A stretch of DNA of 64,000 nucleotides from Aquimarina macrocephali JAMB N27 (GCF_000520995.1 NZ_JACA01000013.1:62001-126000), one strand, 5' to 3'; shown: positions 1-8,882, counted from the first letter of the stretch. Numbers and translations are program-made. Notes: generated by a model not told the origin, from the letters alone.

Positions 1-236
1 AAATAATTGCTCCAATACTCATTGTAATTGGTTACAAAGCACGCTTGGGCAGTTTAATTTTAGCTTTCTTTTTCTTAGTTGCTATTTTACTTGGGCATAG
101 TTCCGATATTTTTTCTCTTAATCAGTTTGGTGGTTGGGGAATCGAACTTCAAGCCCTCTATTTCTTTGGTGCAATCGTAGTATTCTTTACAGGCGCAGGA
201 AAATATGCCTTATCTATAAATTCCAAATGGGATTAA
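1..236 (+). CDS. DoxX family membrane protein (3' part)
   Basis: The 5' end lies outside the window; the frame is open from base 3 to a TAA at 234-236. The visible 77 residues form hydrophobic segments separated by the stretch NQFGGWGIELQ, followed by ALYFFGAIVVFFTGAGKYAL, which resembles the last helices of small four-helix DoxX proteins. DoxX proteins are inner-membrane proteins linked to thiol and redox stress, and that role is inferred from the family only. The gene is followed by a hairpin terminator. The family call is likely but rests on a fragment. Confidence 0.65.
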   Translation, partial: IIAPILIVIGYKARLGSLILAFFFLVAILLGHSSDIFSLNQFGGWGIELQALYFFGAIVVFFTGAGKYALSINSKWD

Positions 237-246
237 TTTTTTTAAC

Positions 247-278
247 AAGGTGTAAATAATACTACTTACACCTTTAGT
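247..278 (+). terminator. Hairpin downstream of the DoxX gene
   Basis: Nine-base arms AAGGTGTAA (247-255) and TTACACCTT (266-274) surround a 10-nt loop, just after the stop codon of the preceding gene. The T tract behind it is short, so termination may be partial. Confidence 0.55.
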
Positions 279-306
279 TATCTTTCCTCTAATTCCATTT
301 GCAGCA

Positions 307-1152
307 ATGAAAAAATGTTTCTTTTTTTTATGCTTGACGATTGTTTGGTCAACTTGTACTGCCCAAATAACAAAAATTGATATTGATGACAATTTCACTC
401 TGGATAGAGTTTACTTAGGATTGAACAGTTCGACCGGAATTAAACTTGACGAGTTAAGTAATACAAATTTCGTCTCATTGCAGACCGGTATTATGATAAG
501 CAACAGACTGAGTCCAACATTAAAAATACGGTCTTTCGGTGCTATGCGTCTTGAAAATAATGAAGAAATAAGCGGTTTTAGTGCTTATGAAATCATCATT
601 ACTCCACATAAAAAATTAGCAATTCACATAGGGGCAATGACTACCCCGACCACAGAGTTAAGACCAAATCCAACAACGTGGCAGAGTCAAGTAGAGACAA
701 ATGCCCAAGCGAAGATAATCGGTGGGCGTACGGGAATAAAATTACGCTATAATTTGAATTCAAAATCAGCGATTTCCTACGGTGTTTTTAATCATAGTGG
801 AGTATTAGCTCATCATGTAAAATTTAAGTACGATAAAGTAAGTGTTGCGGGTTATATAGAATCTGATTTTTTCTTTACCGCAGTAGAATATCAATCAAAA
901 AAAATCAATACAACGATAACATATCTGTACAATAAAGAACTATCGGCATCGCTCTTTTATAATTTTTCAAATCAGTATAGTTTATTATTGGATTCCGAAT
1001 ATAATTTCCTTACCGAAAGAGTAATCAAAACCAATATTGGTCTAAGGAAATACTATGCAAGTAAAAAATTGCCTATTCGAGGTTTTTTTGTACTTAGTTA
1101 TGACCCGGTTTTTGATAAAATACTTCAGGGAGGGTTTATGATTCATATTTAA
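307..1152 (+). CDS. Secreted or outer-membrane protein of unknown function
   Basis: A 281-residue protein with a clear signal peptide (MKKCFFFLCLTIVWSTCTAQ, probable cleavage after TCTA). The mature part has alternating polar and aromatic stretches (for example KLRYNLNSKSAISYGVF and TTITYLYNKELSASLFYNF), as expected of a beta-barrel or a beta-rich envelope protein, and it ends in IHI. I recognise no named family. It stands alone between a terminator and a tautomerase gene. The outer-membrane location is inferred from the signal peptide and beta pattern. An RNA hairpin separates it from the upstream gene, so it probably has its own promoter. Confidence 0.6.
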   Translation: MKKCFFFLCLTIVWSTCTAQITKIDIDDNFTLDRVYLGLNSSTGIKLDELSNTNFVSLQTGIMISNRLSPTLKIRSFGAMRLENNEEISGFSAYEIIITPHKKLAIHIGAMTTPTTELRPNPTTWQSQVETNAQAKIIGGRTGIKLRYNLNSKSAISYGVFNHSGVLAHHVKFKYDKVSVAGYIESDFFFTAVEYQSKKINTTITYLYNKELSASLFYNFSNQYSLLLDSEYNFLTERVIKTNIGLRKYYASKKLPIRGFFVLSYDPVFDKILQGGFMIHI

Positions 1153-1265
1153 TTTATTTCTATGTGATATACCTCACATAAAATTCGTGATTTACATCCT
1201 ATTAGACTGAATTCAAATTCTTCAATTTTGGAATGTAAATAAATAATAATCTGAATAGAAAAGTT

Positions 1266-1460
1266 ATGCCATACATAAATATTAAAGTTACTGATGAAGG
1301 GTTGACAAAAAGACAAAAGCAACAATTAATTGCAGGAGCAACTCAATTAGTTGTTGACATACTAAATAAAAATCCAGAAACCACGCACGTAGTAATTGAT
1401 GAAGTGCCACAGGATAACTGGGGAGTGAGAGGGAAACAATATTCAGAACTTAATAAATAA
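1266..1460 (+). CDS. 4-oxalocrotonate tautomerase family protein
   Basis: A 64-residue protein starting MPYINIKVTDEG. Removal of Met exposes Pro-1, the catalytic base of this superfamily, and the length matches the 60-70 residue 4-OT subunits that form oligomers. The motif TTHVVIDEVPQDNWGV is typical of the bacterial small tautomerases. The substrate cannot be told from sequence. It is 13 bases upstream of the start of a decayed SDR gene, which suggests that the two once formed a small operon handling keto/enol or electrophilic compounds. Confident in the family, not in the pathway. Confidence 0.88.
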   Translation: MPYINIKVTDEGLTKRQKQQLIAGATQLVVDILNKNPETTHVVIDEVPQDNWGVRGKQYSELNK

Positions 1461-1473
1461 ATATAGAAAAATA

Positions 1474-1857
1474 ATGAAAAACAAAACAGTAATTATTACA
1501 GGTGCATCATCTGGAAATTGCAAAACACTTTATTGAAAAAGAGAGCAATGTTATAATGAATTCTTCAAATGAAGAAAATTTGAAGAAAACCTATGAAGAG
1601 TTCGAGTCTCCTTTAAAATGCTTTCTATTTGGCCGGAGATATAAGCAAGCGAGAAACTGGACAAAAATTAGTGGCGCTGGCCTTGGAAAAATTCGACTCA
1701 GCTGATGTTCTGATTAACAATGCTGGTCCATTTACTGAACAGAATAGGAGAAGTAAATGAAATCGCCGAAGCAGCTTACTATTTAGCCAGCGCCGACTTT
1801 ATAACAGGAGAAACTATTAACTTAGCAGGAGGTCACTCCGTTGGTCACGCTATCTAA
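1474..1857 (+). pseudogene. Short-chain dehydrogenase/reductase, internally deleted and frameshifted
   Basis: The gene starts MKNKTVIITGASSG, the Rossmann TGxxxGxG region of an SDR, then loses frame at about 1515. The following frame (1502-1705) reads AKHFIEKESNVIMNSSNEEN, and a third segment near 1695-1730 reads DSADVLINNAGPF, the SDR NNAG motif. After that the sequence jumps to the SDR C-terminus (NEIAEAAYYLASADFITGET, then a stop at 1855). Only about 384 nt remain of an expected ~750, and the catalytic Ser/Tyr-x3-Lys region is absent. It therefore cannot encode an active SDR. The decay combines frameshifts with a large internal deletion. Confidence 0.88.
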
Positions 1858-1888
1858 AAAAATCTATAAACAATTAGACAAATTAGAA

Positions 1889-2674
1889 ATGAAAAATTTA
1901 CATAAAATCATCTTAGTAGGAGTTTTGGCCTTAATGAGCACTGCAGGGTATTCTCAAAAATTAAAAAAAACAAAAGTTCTATTTGTAGTTACCTCTCATG
2001 ATAAGTTGGGAGATACTGATAAAAAAACAGGGCTCTGGATTGAAGAATTTGCAACACCCTATTACGAATTAGTTGATCAAGGAGTAAAAGTGGTAATTGC
2101 GTCTCCAAAAGGAGGTCAACCCCCAATTGACCCTAAAAGTACATCACCTGATTTTCAGACTGAAACGACTAAACGATTTTACAGTGATTCTAAAACACAG
2201 AGAAAATTTAGTAAAACATTAAAATTGAGCGAAGTGAGTCATGAAGATTATGATGCAGTATTTTATCCTGGAGGACATGGTCCGCTTTGGGATTTAGCCG
2301 AAGACACTAACTCTATTAAATTAATAGAATCATTTTACAACAACGACAAGCCAATTGCTTTTGTATGCCATGCTCCTGCAGCTCTGCAAAACGTGAAAGA
2401 TCAAAGTGGTCAAGCGTTAGTAAAAGGTAAAAAAGTTACTGGATTTACAAATGGTGAAGAGGCTGCTGTTGGACTAACCAAAATAGTTCCATTTTTAATT
2501 GAAGACATGTTGATACAGAATGGTGCCATTTATAAGAAAGGAGCTGATTGGTCTTCTTTTGCGGTATCCGATGGTTTATTAATTTCTGGCCAGAATCCAC
2601 AATCTGCAGGTTTAGTAGCTAAAACATTGCTAGAAAAAATTAAATCTATTAAATCATGTTCAGTAAGCAATTAG
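1889..2674 (+). CDS. Secreted DJ-1/PfpI (class I glutamine amidotransferase-like) protein
   Basis: The ATG at 1889 gives a 261-residue protein with a signal peptide (MKNLHKIILVGVLALMSTAG..YSQ). The 16 codons upstream in frame lie inside the preceding SDR remnant and are unlikely to be coding. The mature part is a DJ-1/PfpI domain of the Hsp31-like branch. It has KVLFVVTSHD at the first strand, the acidic residue in FYPGGHGP, and the nucleophile elbow AFVCHAPAAL with the reactive Cys. Relatives are glyoxalase III or deglycase/chaperone-like, so a role in removing reactive carbonyls in the periplasm is plausible but inferred. Its 3' end overlaps the next gene by 19 nt. Confidence 0.85.
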   Translation: MKNLHKIILVGVLALMSTAGYSQKLKKTKVLFVVTSHDKLGDTDKKTGLWIEEFATPYYELVDQGVKVVIASPKGGQPPIDPKSTSPDFQTETTKRFYSDSKTQRKFSKTLKLSEVSHEDYDAVFYPGGHGPLWDLAEDTNSIKLIESFYNNDKPIAFVCHAPAALQNVKDQSGQALVKGKKVTGFTNGEEAAVGLTKIVPFLIEDMLIQNGAIYKKGADWSSFAVSDGLLISGQNPQSAGLVAKTLLEKIKSIKSCSVSN

Positions 2675-3024
2675 AAGAAATACAAGCTGTTCTCCAAAAT
2701 TATTTTGAAGGTATTTATAACGGTGACGTAGTTCAGTTAAAAGAAGTTTTTCATTCAGAAACTCTACTTTTCGGAGATATTAAAGGCGTTCCCTATTTCA
2801 AAGCTATAACAGAATATATAGATGGCGTTAAAAGCAGAAAAAGTCCGAGAGACTTAGGCGAAGATTTTAAAATGGAAATACTTTCCATAGAGATATTGGG
2901 CAATAATGCGATAGTAAAGGCACAATTACCTATGTTAGGTTACAATTATTTCGACTTTTTGTCTTTAGCTAAAATTAACGAAGATTGGAAGATTGTCAAT
3001 AAATTATTTACACATGTGGAATAA
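2656..3024 (+). CDS. NTF2-like (SnoaL/lumazine-binding-like) protein
   Basis: A 122-residue protein with the NTF2-like alpha+beta layout: an N-terminal helix (QAVLQNYFEGIYNGDVVQL), a FHSETLLFGD strand, then curved sheet segments ending DFLSLAKINEDWKIVNKLFTHV, typical of the Lumazine_bd_2 type. It has no signal peptide. It overlaps the DJ-1 gene by 19 nt and the nitronate monooxygenase gene by 11 nt, so the three are translationally coupled. Such proteins often bind or isomerise small hydrophobic ligands. The ligand here is unknown. Confidence 0.8.
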   Translation: MFSKQLEEIQAVLQNYFEGIYNGDVVQLKEVFHSETLLFGDIKGVPYFKAITEYIDGVKSRKSPRDLGEDFKMEILSIEILGNNAIVKAQLPMLGYNYFDFLSLAKINEDWKIVNKLFTHVE

Positions 3025-4081
3025 AACACAAGCATCCGAGTTGCTTAGAATAAAATATCCAATTATTCAAGGACCATTTGGCGGAAAATATTCTTCCGTC
3101 AAATTGGTTTCTTCCGTTTCAAATTTAGGGGGGTTGGGTTCATTTGGACTCAATTCCTATAGTCCAGAAGAAATATTGAAGATTGACGAAGATATTAAAC
3201 GTTCAACTGATAAAGCCTACATGCTTAATCTTTGGGTTCCGTTTAAAGATGACCCTACTAATAGTTTTGAAAAGAAAGATTTTGATGCATTGAAAAAAGC
3301 TTTCACGCCTTATTTTGAACAATTGAAGGTTCCTCTTCCTGAAATGCCCAATCCAAAAACACAAAATTTCGAATTACAAGTAGAATCTGTTCTAAAAGCC
3401 AGGCCTCACGTGGCTAGTTTTATCTTTGGAATACCATCAAAGGAGATAATTCTTGAATTGAAAAAAAGAGGAATTACTAGCATGGCTACTGCAACTACAC
3501 TTGATGAAGCCGTTATGATAGAGGAAGCAGGGATTGACTTGGTAATTGCATCTGGGTCGGAAGCTGGAGGACATCGCGCTTCTTTTATGAAATCCGCAGA
3601 CGAATCTTTGACCTGTACGCGACTTTTGATTCATCAGGTAGTCGATAATGTTAGTACACCTGTAATCGCAGCTGGAGGCATTTCTAATGGAAAAGACATT
3701 GCTGATGTGTTAAAACTGGGTGCTGGCGCAGCCCAAATTGGAACAGCTTTTTTGGCAACGAATGAGTCAAATGCTTCAGATCTCCATAAATCTAAATTAC
3801 TAACTAGTGAAACTATTAAAACCGATCTCACCAAAGTTTATACAGGAAGATTAGCCCGAGTAATTTCAACTGGTTTTTCTAAAGAAAATAATAACATCAA
3901 AATTACAGCTCCTTACCCAATTCAAAGTGCTTTTTTAAGCCCGTTGAGAAAGGCTGCCATAGAACAGAACAAGTTAGATTTGGTTGCATTTTATTCAGGA
4001 CAACCTTCCACAACGCTTAAATATAAGTCTGTGCAGGAGCTATTCGTTTCATTAAAAGAAGAGGCATCAAAATATAGTTAA
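3014..4081 (+). CDS. Nitronate monooxygenase / NPD-like flavoprotein
   Basis: Starting at the ATG at 3014, the 355-residue protein has the TIM-barrel signature of the FMN-dependent nitronate monooxygenase family. PIIQGPFGG is at the N-terminus, GLGSFG follows, and ASGSEAGGHRA is the phosphate/FMN loop carrying the conserved His. PVIAAGGISNG and GAGAAQIGTAFLA complete the flavin site. The family oxidises alkyl nitronates to carbonyl compounds and nitrite, though some members are quinone reductases. The seven codons upstream of 3014 lie inside the NTF2-like gene, so I reject the longer start. It is the last gene of the coupled cluster from 1889. Confidence 0.9.
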   Translation: MWNKTQASELLRIKYPIIQGPFGGKYSSVKLVSSVSNLGGLGSFGLNSYSPEEILKIDEDIKRSTDKAYMLNLWVPFKDDPTNSFEKKDFDALKKAFTPYFEQLKVPLPEMPNPKTQNFELQVESVLKARPHVASFIFGIPSKEIILELKKRGITSMATATTLDEAVMIEEAGIDLVIASGSEAGGHRASFMKSADESLTCTRLLIHQVVDNVSTPVIAAGGISNGKDIADVLKLGAGAAQIGTAFLATNESNASDLHKSKLLTSETIKTDLTKVYTGRLARVISTGFSKENNNIKITAPYPIQSAFLSPLRKAAIEQNKLDLVAFYSGQPSTTLKYKSVQELFVSLKEEASKYS

Positions 4082-4094
4082 CATTCACGAATAA

Positions 4095-4232
4095 ATGGAA
4101 ATAAAAACAGATAAATATTTTGAAAAAATAAAGGTGACTTTTAAAAACAATTTAAACAAATGGTTGATAAATTCAAGCGGAATTAATGTTAACGAAACTT
4201 ACTTTTTCAGAATGAACAAAGTTTATGGTTAG
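4095..4232 (+). other. Short 45-codon ORF, possible gene remnant
   Basis: An ATG at 4095 opens 45 codons (MEIKTDKYFEKIKVTFKN...) ending at TAG 4230-4232. Downstream the sequence continues in other frames with gene-like but stop-broken text up to the CPBP gene. No family is recognisable. The most likely explanation is a decayed gene, in line with the other broken genes nearby, but a real short protein cannot be excluded. Confidence 0.25.
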
Positions 4233-4322
4233 TAGTGTTTTTCTGATTAATAGCTGTAGTGAATTAGGTGATGTTATCCATCCCTTGGTTCTCTCTTAAT
4301 TTTTAATTAAAATCAAATGTAA

Positions 4323-5177
4323 ATGTCAAAGAATTTATCGAAACGCAAAGAAACTTGGAATACAATTTTTATTTTCCTAATTATTGTTTCAATTGTAAGC
4401 ACCCCGTTTTATCTTGCAATTGTTAATTTATATCCTTCTAGAATATACGTTGGAGCGCTTATGTGGTGTCCGGCAATAGCCGCAATAATTACACTTAAAA
4501 TAAAAGGACGACCTATTTCTTCCTTACATTGGAATTGGGCAGATTTGAAATATATTCGCTGGTCTTATTTTACTCCTGCTATATATGTCTTCATTACCTA
4601 TATACTCATTTGGTTTTTTGGATTAGGAGAATTATCGAATGTAGAGAGCATTATGGAATGGGCTAAAGAACTTGGATTAGTTGGATTTGGGACATTAAAA
4701 CCAACATTTGTTATAATTATAGGTATTGTTTTGCTAGGAACTGTCGGTGTTATAAGAGCAATGGCAACGGTTTTAGGAGAAGAAATAGGCTGGCGAGGTT
4801 TTTTAATCTATGAATCAAGAAAAGTTCTTTCTTTTACCGGTGTATCCCTTTTTGTGGGATTCATCTGGGCATTGTGGCATTGGCCAATACTATTATATTA
4901 CAGTGAAAATGTCACTTTGGAATTTACAACTTTTTTTGTTTTTGTAATTTCGATGTCATTTATTATGACTTACTATACTTTTAAATCTAAAAGTATATGG
5001 CCAGCAGTAATTTTTCACTCGGTAAGTAATGTATTTGTTCAAAAAGTATTCCCACCTTTAACAGAAAAAATCGAAGGAACTGAACATTGGCTTGGAGAGA
5101 ATGGAATTATGTTTGCCATTGTAACCTTTGTATTTGCAATATACTTTTGGAGAAAAGCACTTAAAGAAAAATTATAA
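4323..5177 (+). CDS. CPBP family intramembrane glutamic endopeptidase
   Basis: A 284-residue, highly hydrophobic protein with about eight membrane segments. It carries the three CPBP (CAAX protease / Abi) motifs in order: EEIGWRGF (EExxxR), then FIWALWHWP (FxxxH), then FHSVSNVF (HxxxN/B). These line the active site in the membrane. Substrates of bacterial CPBP proteases are mostly unknown, and some act in bacteriocin self-immunity or prenyl-protein processing. There is no bacteriocin gene beside it, so no such role can be claimed. The ATG at 4323 follows an unrelated ATG-stop (4317), so it is the natural start. Confidence 0.87.
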   Translation: MSKNLSKRKETWNTIFIFLIIVSIVSTPFYLAIVNLYPSRIYVGALMWCPAIAAIITLKIKGRPISSLHWNWADLKYIRWSYFTPAIYVFITYILIWFFGLGELSNVESIMEWAKELGLVGFGTLKPTFVIIIGIVLLGTVGVIRAMATVLGEEIGWRGFLIYESRKVLSFTGVSLFVGFIWALWHWPILLYYSENVTLEFTTFFVFVISMSFIMTYYTFKSKSIWPAVIFHSVSNVFVQKVFPPLTEKIEGTEHWLGENGIMFAIVTFVFAIYFWRKALKEKL

Positions 5178-5219
5178 TATATACATAAACAGATTTAATA
5201 ATCAACACAATAAAATTTG

Positions 5220-6914
5220 ATGAACACCCTAATAAAGTCAAAAAGAATAATATCTATTTTAATATTATATCTAATTAGCTCAAATTTTTCTTATGCACAG
5301 TCTGATGACTTAAAAAAACCAAAATTGGTCGTTGGAATTGTAGTAGATCAAATGAGGTCTGAACAATTATATAGATATGCAAAAAAATATAGCGAAGATG
5401 GTTTTAAAAGAATTTTACGCGATGGATTCAATTTTAAAAACACCCAATATAATTTTACGCCAACAGCTACTGCACCAGGTCACTCATCAATATATACAGG
5501 TACAACACCAGCAATGCATGGTATTATAGGTAATAGTTGGTACAATCGGTATAAAAAGAGCTATACCAGCAGTGTGGAAGATACTACCGTAGTTTTAATT
5601 GGTAGCAAGAAGCAAAATAATACAGGAGCTTCACCCAAACAGTTATTGACGACTACAATTTCTGACCAACTACGTCTGAATACTAATTTCAGATCAAAAG
5701 TAATTAGTGTTTCATTAAAAGACAGAGCAGCTGTATTACCTGGTGGTCATCTTGCCAATGCAGCATACTGGCATGATATCGAAACAAGTCCAGGCTATTT
5801 TGTTTCGAGTTCTTATTATATGAATGAATTACCTAAATGGGTAAGTCAGTTTAATAAATTAGAGAAATCGAGCAAATATTTAGATACTGTTTGGAATACG
5901 TTATTCCCGATAGAGAGCTATACTGAAAGCTATGGGGATAACAACAAATATGAGGTTGTCCTTGGAGAAAACAGCCCAACCTTCCCTTATGATTTCAAAA
6001 AACTTAGAGAAAAATATAGAAAAAGAAATATAGAATATTTGATGTTAGGGTTTTCACCAGCTGGAAATACATTACTCACTGAATTCGCTATGGATGTAGT
6101 TAAAAATGAAAAATTGGGTAATGATGAAGAAACAGATATGCTCACTATTAGCTATTCTGTTACGGATAAAGCTGGACATATATTCGGCCCAAATTCAGTT
6201 GAAATAGAGGACATTTATATAAGATTGGATCTTGAAATAGGTAAACTTCTAAGATACTTAGACAAAGAAATTGGTAAAGGCGAATATACACTATTTCTTA
6301 CCTCTGATCATGGTGCAGTTCCAATAGCCTCTTATTTAAATGATCTAAAAATTCCTACTGGAGTCGCGAGAATAACAAGATATAAAGACCAATTAAGTAA
6401 CTATTTGAACACTAAATATGGAGAAGGTTCATGGATTCAAAATTTCGATGGAGATCAGTTGTATTTGAACAGAAATATCATCAATGAGAAAAAATTACAA
6501 TTAGAAAGTATTCAACAAGATGCTGCAAATTTTTTAGTAAATCTTGAAGGAATTAGTGGTGCTTTAACTGCCTATCACTTACAAACCAGTCAATATAATT
6601 CTGGTTTAAGAGAGCTCATTCAAAATGGATATCAACATAAAAGATCTGGCGATGTTCTTATAACTTTTGATGCTGGTTTAGTTCAAGATGATGATCCTGA
6701 AATTGAGGTATCTTCGGTAAAAGGAACCATTCATGGTTCAGGTTATAGTTATGATACTCATGTTCCTTTACTTTGGTTTGGAAATGGAATAACGCATGGA
6801 GAATCAGTTAGGAAAGTTTCACCTATTGACATATCATCAACACTAACAATGATGCTTAATCTTCAATTGCCAAGTGGAAATAGTGGAAGTCCATTAATAG
6901 AATTATTTAAATAA
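5220..6914 (+). CDS. PafA-like alkaline phosphatase / phosphodiesterase superfamily enzyme, secreted
   Basis: A 564-residue protein with a signal peptide ending near YAQ (residue 27). The alkaline-phosphatase-superfamily metal site is visible: Asp43 in GIVVDQM, the nucleophile Thr84 in PTATAPGHSS, DKAGHIFGP (Asp and His), SDHGAVP, and the C-terminal His in SYDTHVPL. Two further hallmarks match flavobacterial PafA. They are an Asn shortly after the nucleophile (HGIIGNSWYNR) and the Lys-x-Arg pair in VSLKDRAAVLPGGH, which contacts the phosphate. The enzyme probably releases phosphate from organic monoesters in the periplasm. The ATG at 5220 is preferred to the TTG three bases upstream. It is a monocistronic gene in an AT-rich block. 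Confidence 0.9.
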   Translation: MNTLIKSKRIISILILYLISSNFSYAQSDDLKKPKLVVGIVVDQMRSEQLYRYAKKYSEDGFKRILRDGFNFKNTQYNFTPTATAPGHSSIYTGTTPAMHGIIGNSWYNRYKKSYTSSVEDTTVVLIGSKKQNNTGASPKQLLTTTISDQLRLNTNFRSKVISVSLKDRAAVLPGGHLANAAYWHDIETSPGYFVSSSYYMNELPKWVSQFNKLEKSSKYLDTVWNTLFPIESYTESYGDNNKYEVVLGENSPTFPYDFKKLREKYRKRNIEYLMLGFSPAGNTLLTEFAMDVVKNEKLGNDEETDMLTISYSVTDKAGHIFGPNSVEIEDIYIRLDLEIGKLLRYLDKEIGKGEYTLFLTSDHGAVPIASYLNDLKIPTGVARITRYKDQLSNYLNTKYGEGSWIQNFDGDQLYLNRNIINEKKLQLESIQQDAANFLVNLEGISGALTAYHLQTSQYNSGLRELIQNGYQHKRSGDVLITFDAGLVQDDDPEIEVSSVKGTIHGSGYSYDTHVPLLWFGNGITHGESVRKVSPIDISSTLTMMLNLQLPSGNSGSPLIELFK

Positions 6915-7073
6915 TGTACTCAATAAGTCTATTAATTAAAATGAAACTAAAAAAGCACCTAAAACCATGTATCATTAATTGCTATGGCAAGTGATGATAC
7001 ACAAACACGTTAAGCACAATACTTAGAAATGAACGTCAACTTAAGTAATAAAAAATCAAATTAGAAACCAAAA

Positions 7074-7424
7074 ATGAGAATAGAATCATTTAATGAACAT
7101 ATACACTTTAATGATGATAGTATTATTACGAAAGTCATTTTAGAATCGTCGTTTTCAAGAGAGATTAGAATTCTATTGAAGCGGAAACAGATAATGAAAG
7201 AGCACAAAGCACCATTTCCAATAATAGTTCATGTTTTGGAAGGAGAAATTGAATTTGGAATTTAGGAAGATGTTCATTTACTAAAAAAAGGAGCAATTAT
7301 TTCTTTAAATAGAAATATACCTCACAACTTAAAAGCACGAAAGGATAGTAGTGTTCGCTTAACACTTTTAAAGCTTGATAAGCCTGAACGTTTAGACAAA
7401 GTAATTGAAGACTCTAAACAATAG
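7074..7424 (+). pseudogene. Cupin-domain protein interrupted by one in-frame amber codon
   Basis: The frame from ATG 7074 encodes a small single-domain cupin: ESSFSREIRILLKRKQIMKE, then HVLEGEIEFGI, then TAG at 7263-7265. The same frame continues as EDVHLLKKGAIISLNRNIPH (second cupin motif with PH) and LKARKDSSVRLTLLKLDKPE to a TAG at 7422-7424. The total of about 116 codons is the usual size of this cupin type. The TAG sits where related proteins usually have Gln (CAG), so a single C-to-T change explains it. Nothing else is broken, so the loss is recent or the codon is read through. Confidence 0.85.
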
Positions 7425-7428
7425 CAGT

Positions 7429-8061
7429 ATGAAGATTATAGAAAACCGAAAAGATGTGAGCCAATTGATAAATGCTTTTTATGCTAAAATCAGAAAGGAT
7501 GTATTATTAGGTCCTATTTTTAATAGGCATATTCAAGATGAAAATTGGTCAGAACATCTTACTAAACTCACTGATTTTTGGGAGACTAATTTATTTGGAA
7601 TAGCAAAGTTTAAAGGAAATCCATCAGCAAAACATATAAATATTTTAATTATGGAACAAAAACACCCACTTCCACCATTTACGTTGGAAACTGCAAAACA
7701 AAAAATTCAAATAGCAGAAGATGCCTGGAATTCTCAAAATCCTGAAAAAGTAAGCTTAGCATATACTGTTGATAGTGAATGGCGAAATCGAAATACATTC
7801 ATTAACGGTCGAGACAAAATAGTATCTTTTTTAACCAAAAAATGGAAAAATGAATTAGAATATAAATTAAAGAAAGAATATTGGTCACATATGGAAAATA
7901 GAATAGCCGTTAGATTTGAATACGAATATAGAAATGAAGATGGAAAATGGTTTAGGGCATATGGCAATGAGAACTGGGAATTTGATAATAATGGACTAAT
8001 GGATAAAAGATACGCAAGTATTAATGACCTTGAAATAAAAGAAAAGGATAGACGATTGTAA
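7429..8061 (+). CDS. Chimera: group III truncated haemoglobin N-terminus fused to DUF1348
   Basis: A 210-residue protein. Residues 1-74 match a group III truncated haemoglobin: [11 protein letters not shown] with Tyr18 at B10, [21 protein letters not shown], and [10 protein letters not shown] with His69 at the place of the proximal haem ligand. The globin stops there, and helices G and H are missing. From Met75 (ATG at 7651) it is DUF1348, an NTF2-like family, with [34 protein letters not shown] and ASINDL. The DUF1348 C-terminus seems shorter than usual. A deletion joining two neighbouring genes explains the layout. It may be made as a fusion, or DUF1348 alone may start at Met75. It begins 4 nt after the cupin remnant. 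Confidence 0.8.
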   Translation: MKIIENRKDVSQLINAFYAKIRKDVLLGPIFNRHIQDENWSEHLTKLTDFWETNLFGIAKFKGNPSAKHINILIMEQKHPLPPFTLETAKQKIQIAEDAWNSQNPEKVSLAYTVDSEWRNRNTFINGRDKIVSFLTKKWKNELEYKLKKEYWSHMENRIAVRFEYEYRNEDGKWFRAYGNENWEFDNNGLMDKRYASINDLEIKEKDRRL

Positions 8062-8185
8062 AAGATATAGAAGTGGGCAAACATGGTTTGGGTCTCTGAT
8101 ATCAAATATAGTAGAACCATAAATGGTTTTTGAAATTATTGAAAACCATTTAGAATTTGTTTATCATCATTAATCGGGAAATAAA

Positions 8186-8791
8186 ATGAATGTAGTGATT
8201 ATATATTGTCATCCAAGTAAAGAATCTTATACATATAAAATATTAAGACAACTAAAAAAAGTTTTGAGAAACGAAAACATAAAATTTCAAATCTCAGATT
8301 TATACGATATGGATTTTCAAGCTGAAATGACTGAACAGGAATACATGCGAGAAGGACTTTTAAATTTAGATTTACCAATTTCAACAGATGTACAAAAAGA
8401 ACAGAAAAAAATTGAAACCGCAGATTGCATAATTTTCTTGTATCCCGTTTGGTGGAGTGATTGTCCTGCCAAATTGAAAGGTTGGTTTGATAGAGTATAT
8501 ACTGTTGGATATGCTTATGGATATAACACTAAAGGAAAAAAAATTAAGAAAATGAAAACTATCAAATATGGAATCTCTTTATGTACAGCTGGGCATCCTA
8601 ATGAGTTTTTAGGTGAAATTGGTATTGCCGAAAGTATGAGAAATGTGATGATTGATGACAGATTGGGGCAACGGTTTAATAAAAAGGAGATGATAATATT
8701 GGGAGGAACTTTAGACCGAGAAAAAGTCGAGAATGAACATTCTGAAATAGTTAAGAACATTGGGAAACGAATAAAAAAGTACTGTGCTTAA
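8186..8791 (+). CDS. Flavodoxin-like NAD(P)H-quinone oxidoreductase
   Basis: A 201-residue protein of the Flavodoxin_2 (NQO1/MdaB/KefF) family. The N-terminal strand and FMN/FAD phosphate loop read VVIIYCHPSKESYTYKI, and FLYPVWWSDCPAKLKGWFDR is the diagnostic YPxWW..P..LKGW(F/I)DR motif next to the isoalloxazine ring. A later glycine loop (GISLCTAGHPNEF) completes the site. Members reduce quinones by two electrons and so limit redox cycling. The gene is preceded by about 120 nt of non-coding sequence, so it may have its own promoter. It fits the detoxification character of this block. Confidence 0.87.
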   Translation: MNVVIIYCHPSKESYTYKILRQLKKVLRNENIKFQISDLYDMDFQAEMTEQEYMREGLLNLDLPISTDVQKEQKKIETADCIIFLYPVWWSDCPAKLKGWFDRVYTVGYAYGYNTKGKKIKKMKTIKYGISLCTAGHPNEFLGEIGIAESMRNVMIDDRLGQRFNKKEMIILGGTLDREKVENEHSEIVKNIGKRIKKYCA

Positions 8792-8882
8792 CAATGAATA
8801 TAGTCAAAAGGTAAATATAGTAAAGCATCTTTAGCTAAAAATTAGCCGTTGCTTATTTGAGATAAAAATGTAAATAAAAAAT

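Noticed and set aside
4323..5177. CPBP protein as an abortive-infection or bacteriocin-immunity gene
   Set aside because: The family name 'Abi' is historical. No phage-defence or bacteriocin gene lies nearby, so only the protease family is supported.
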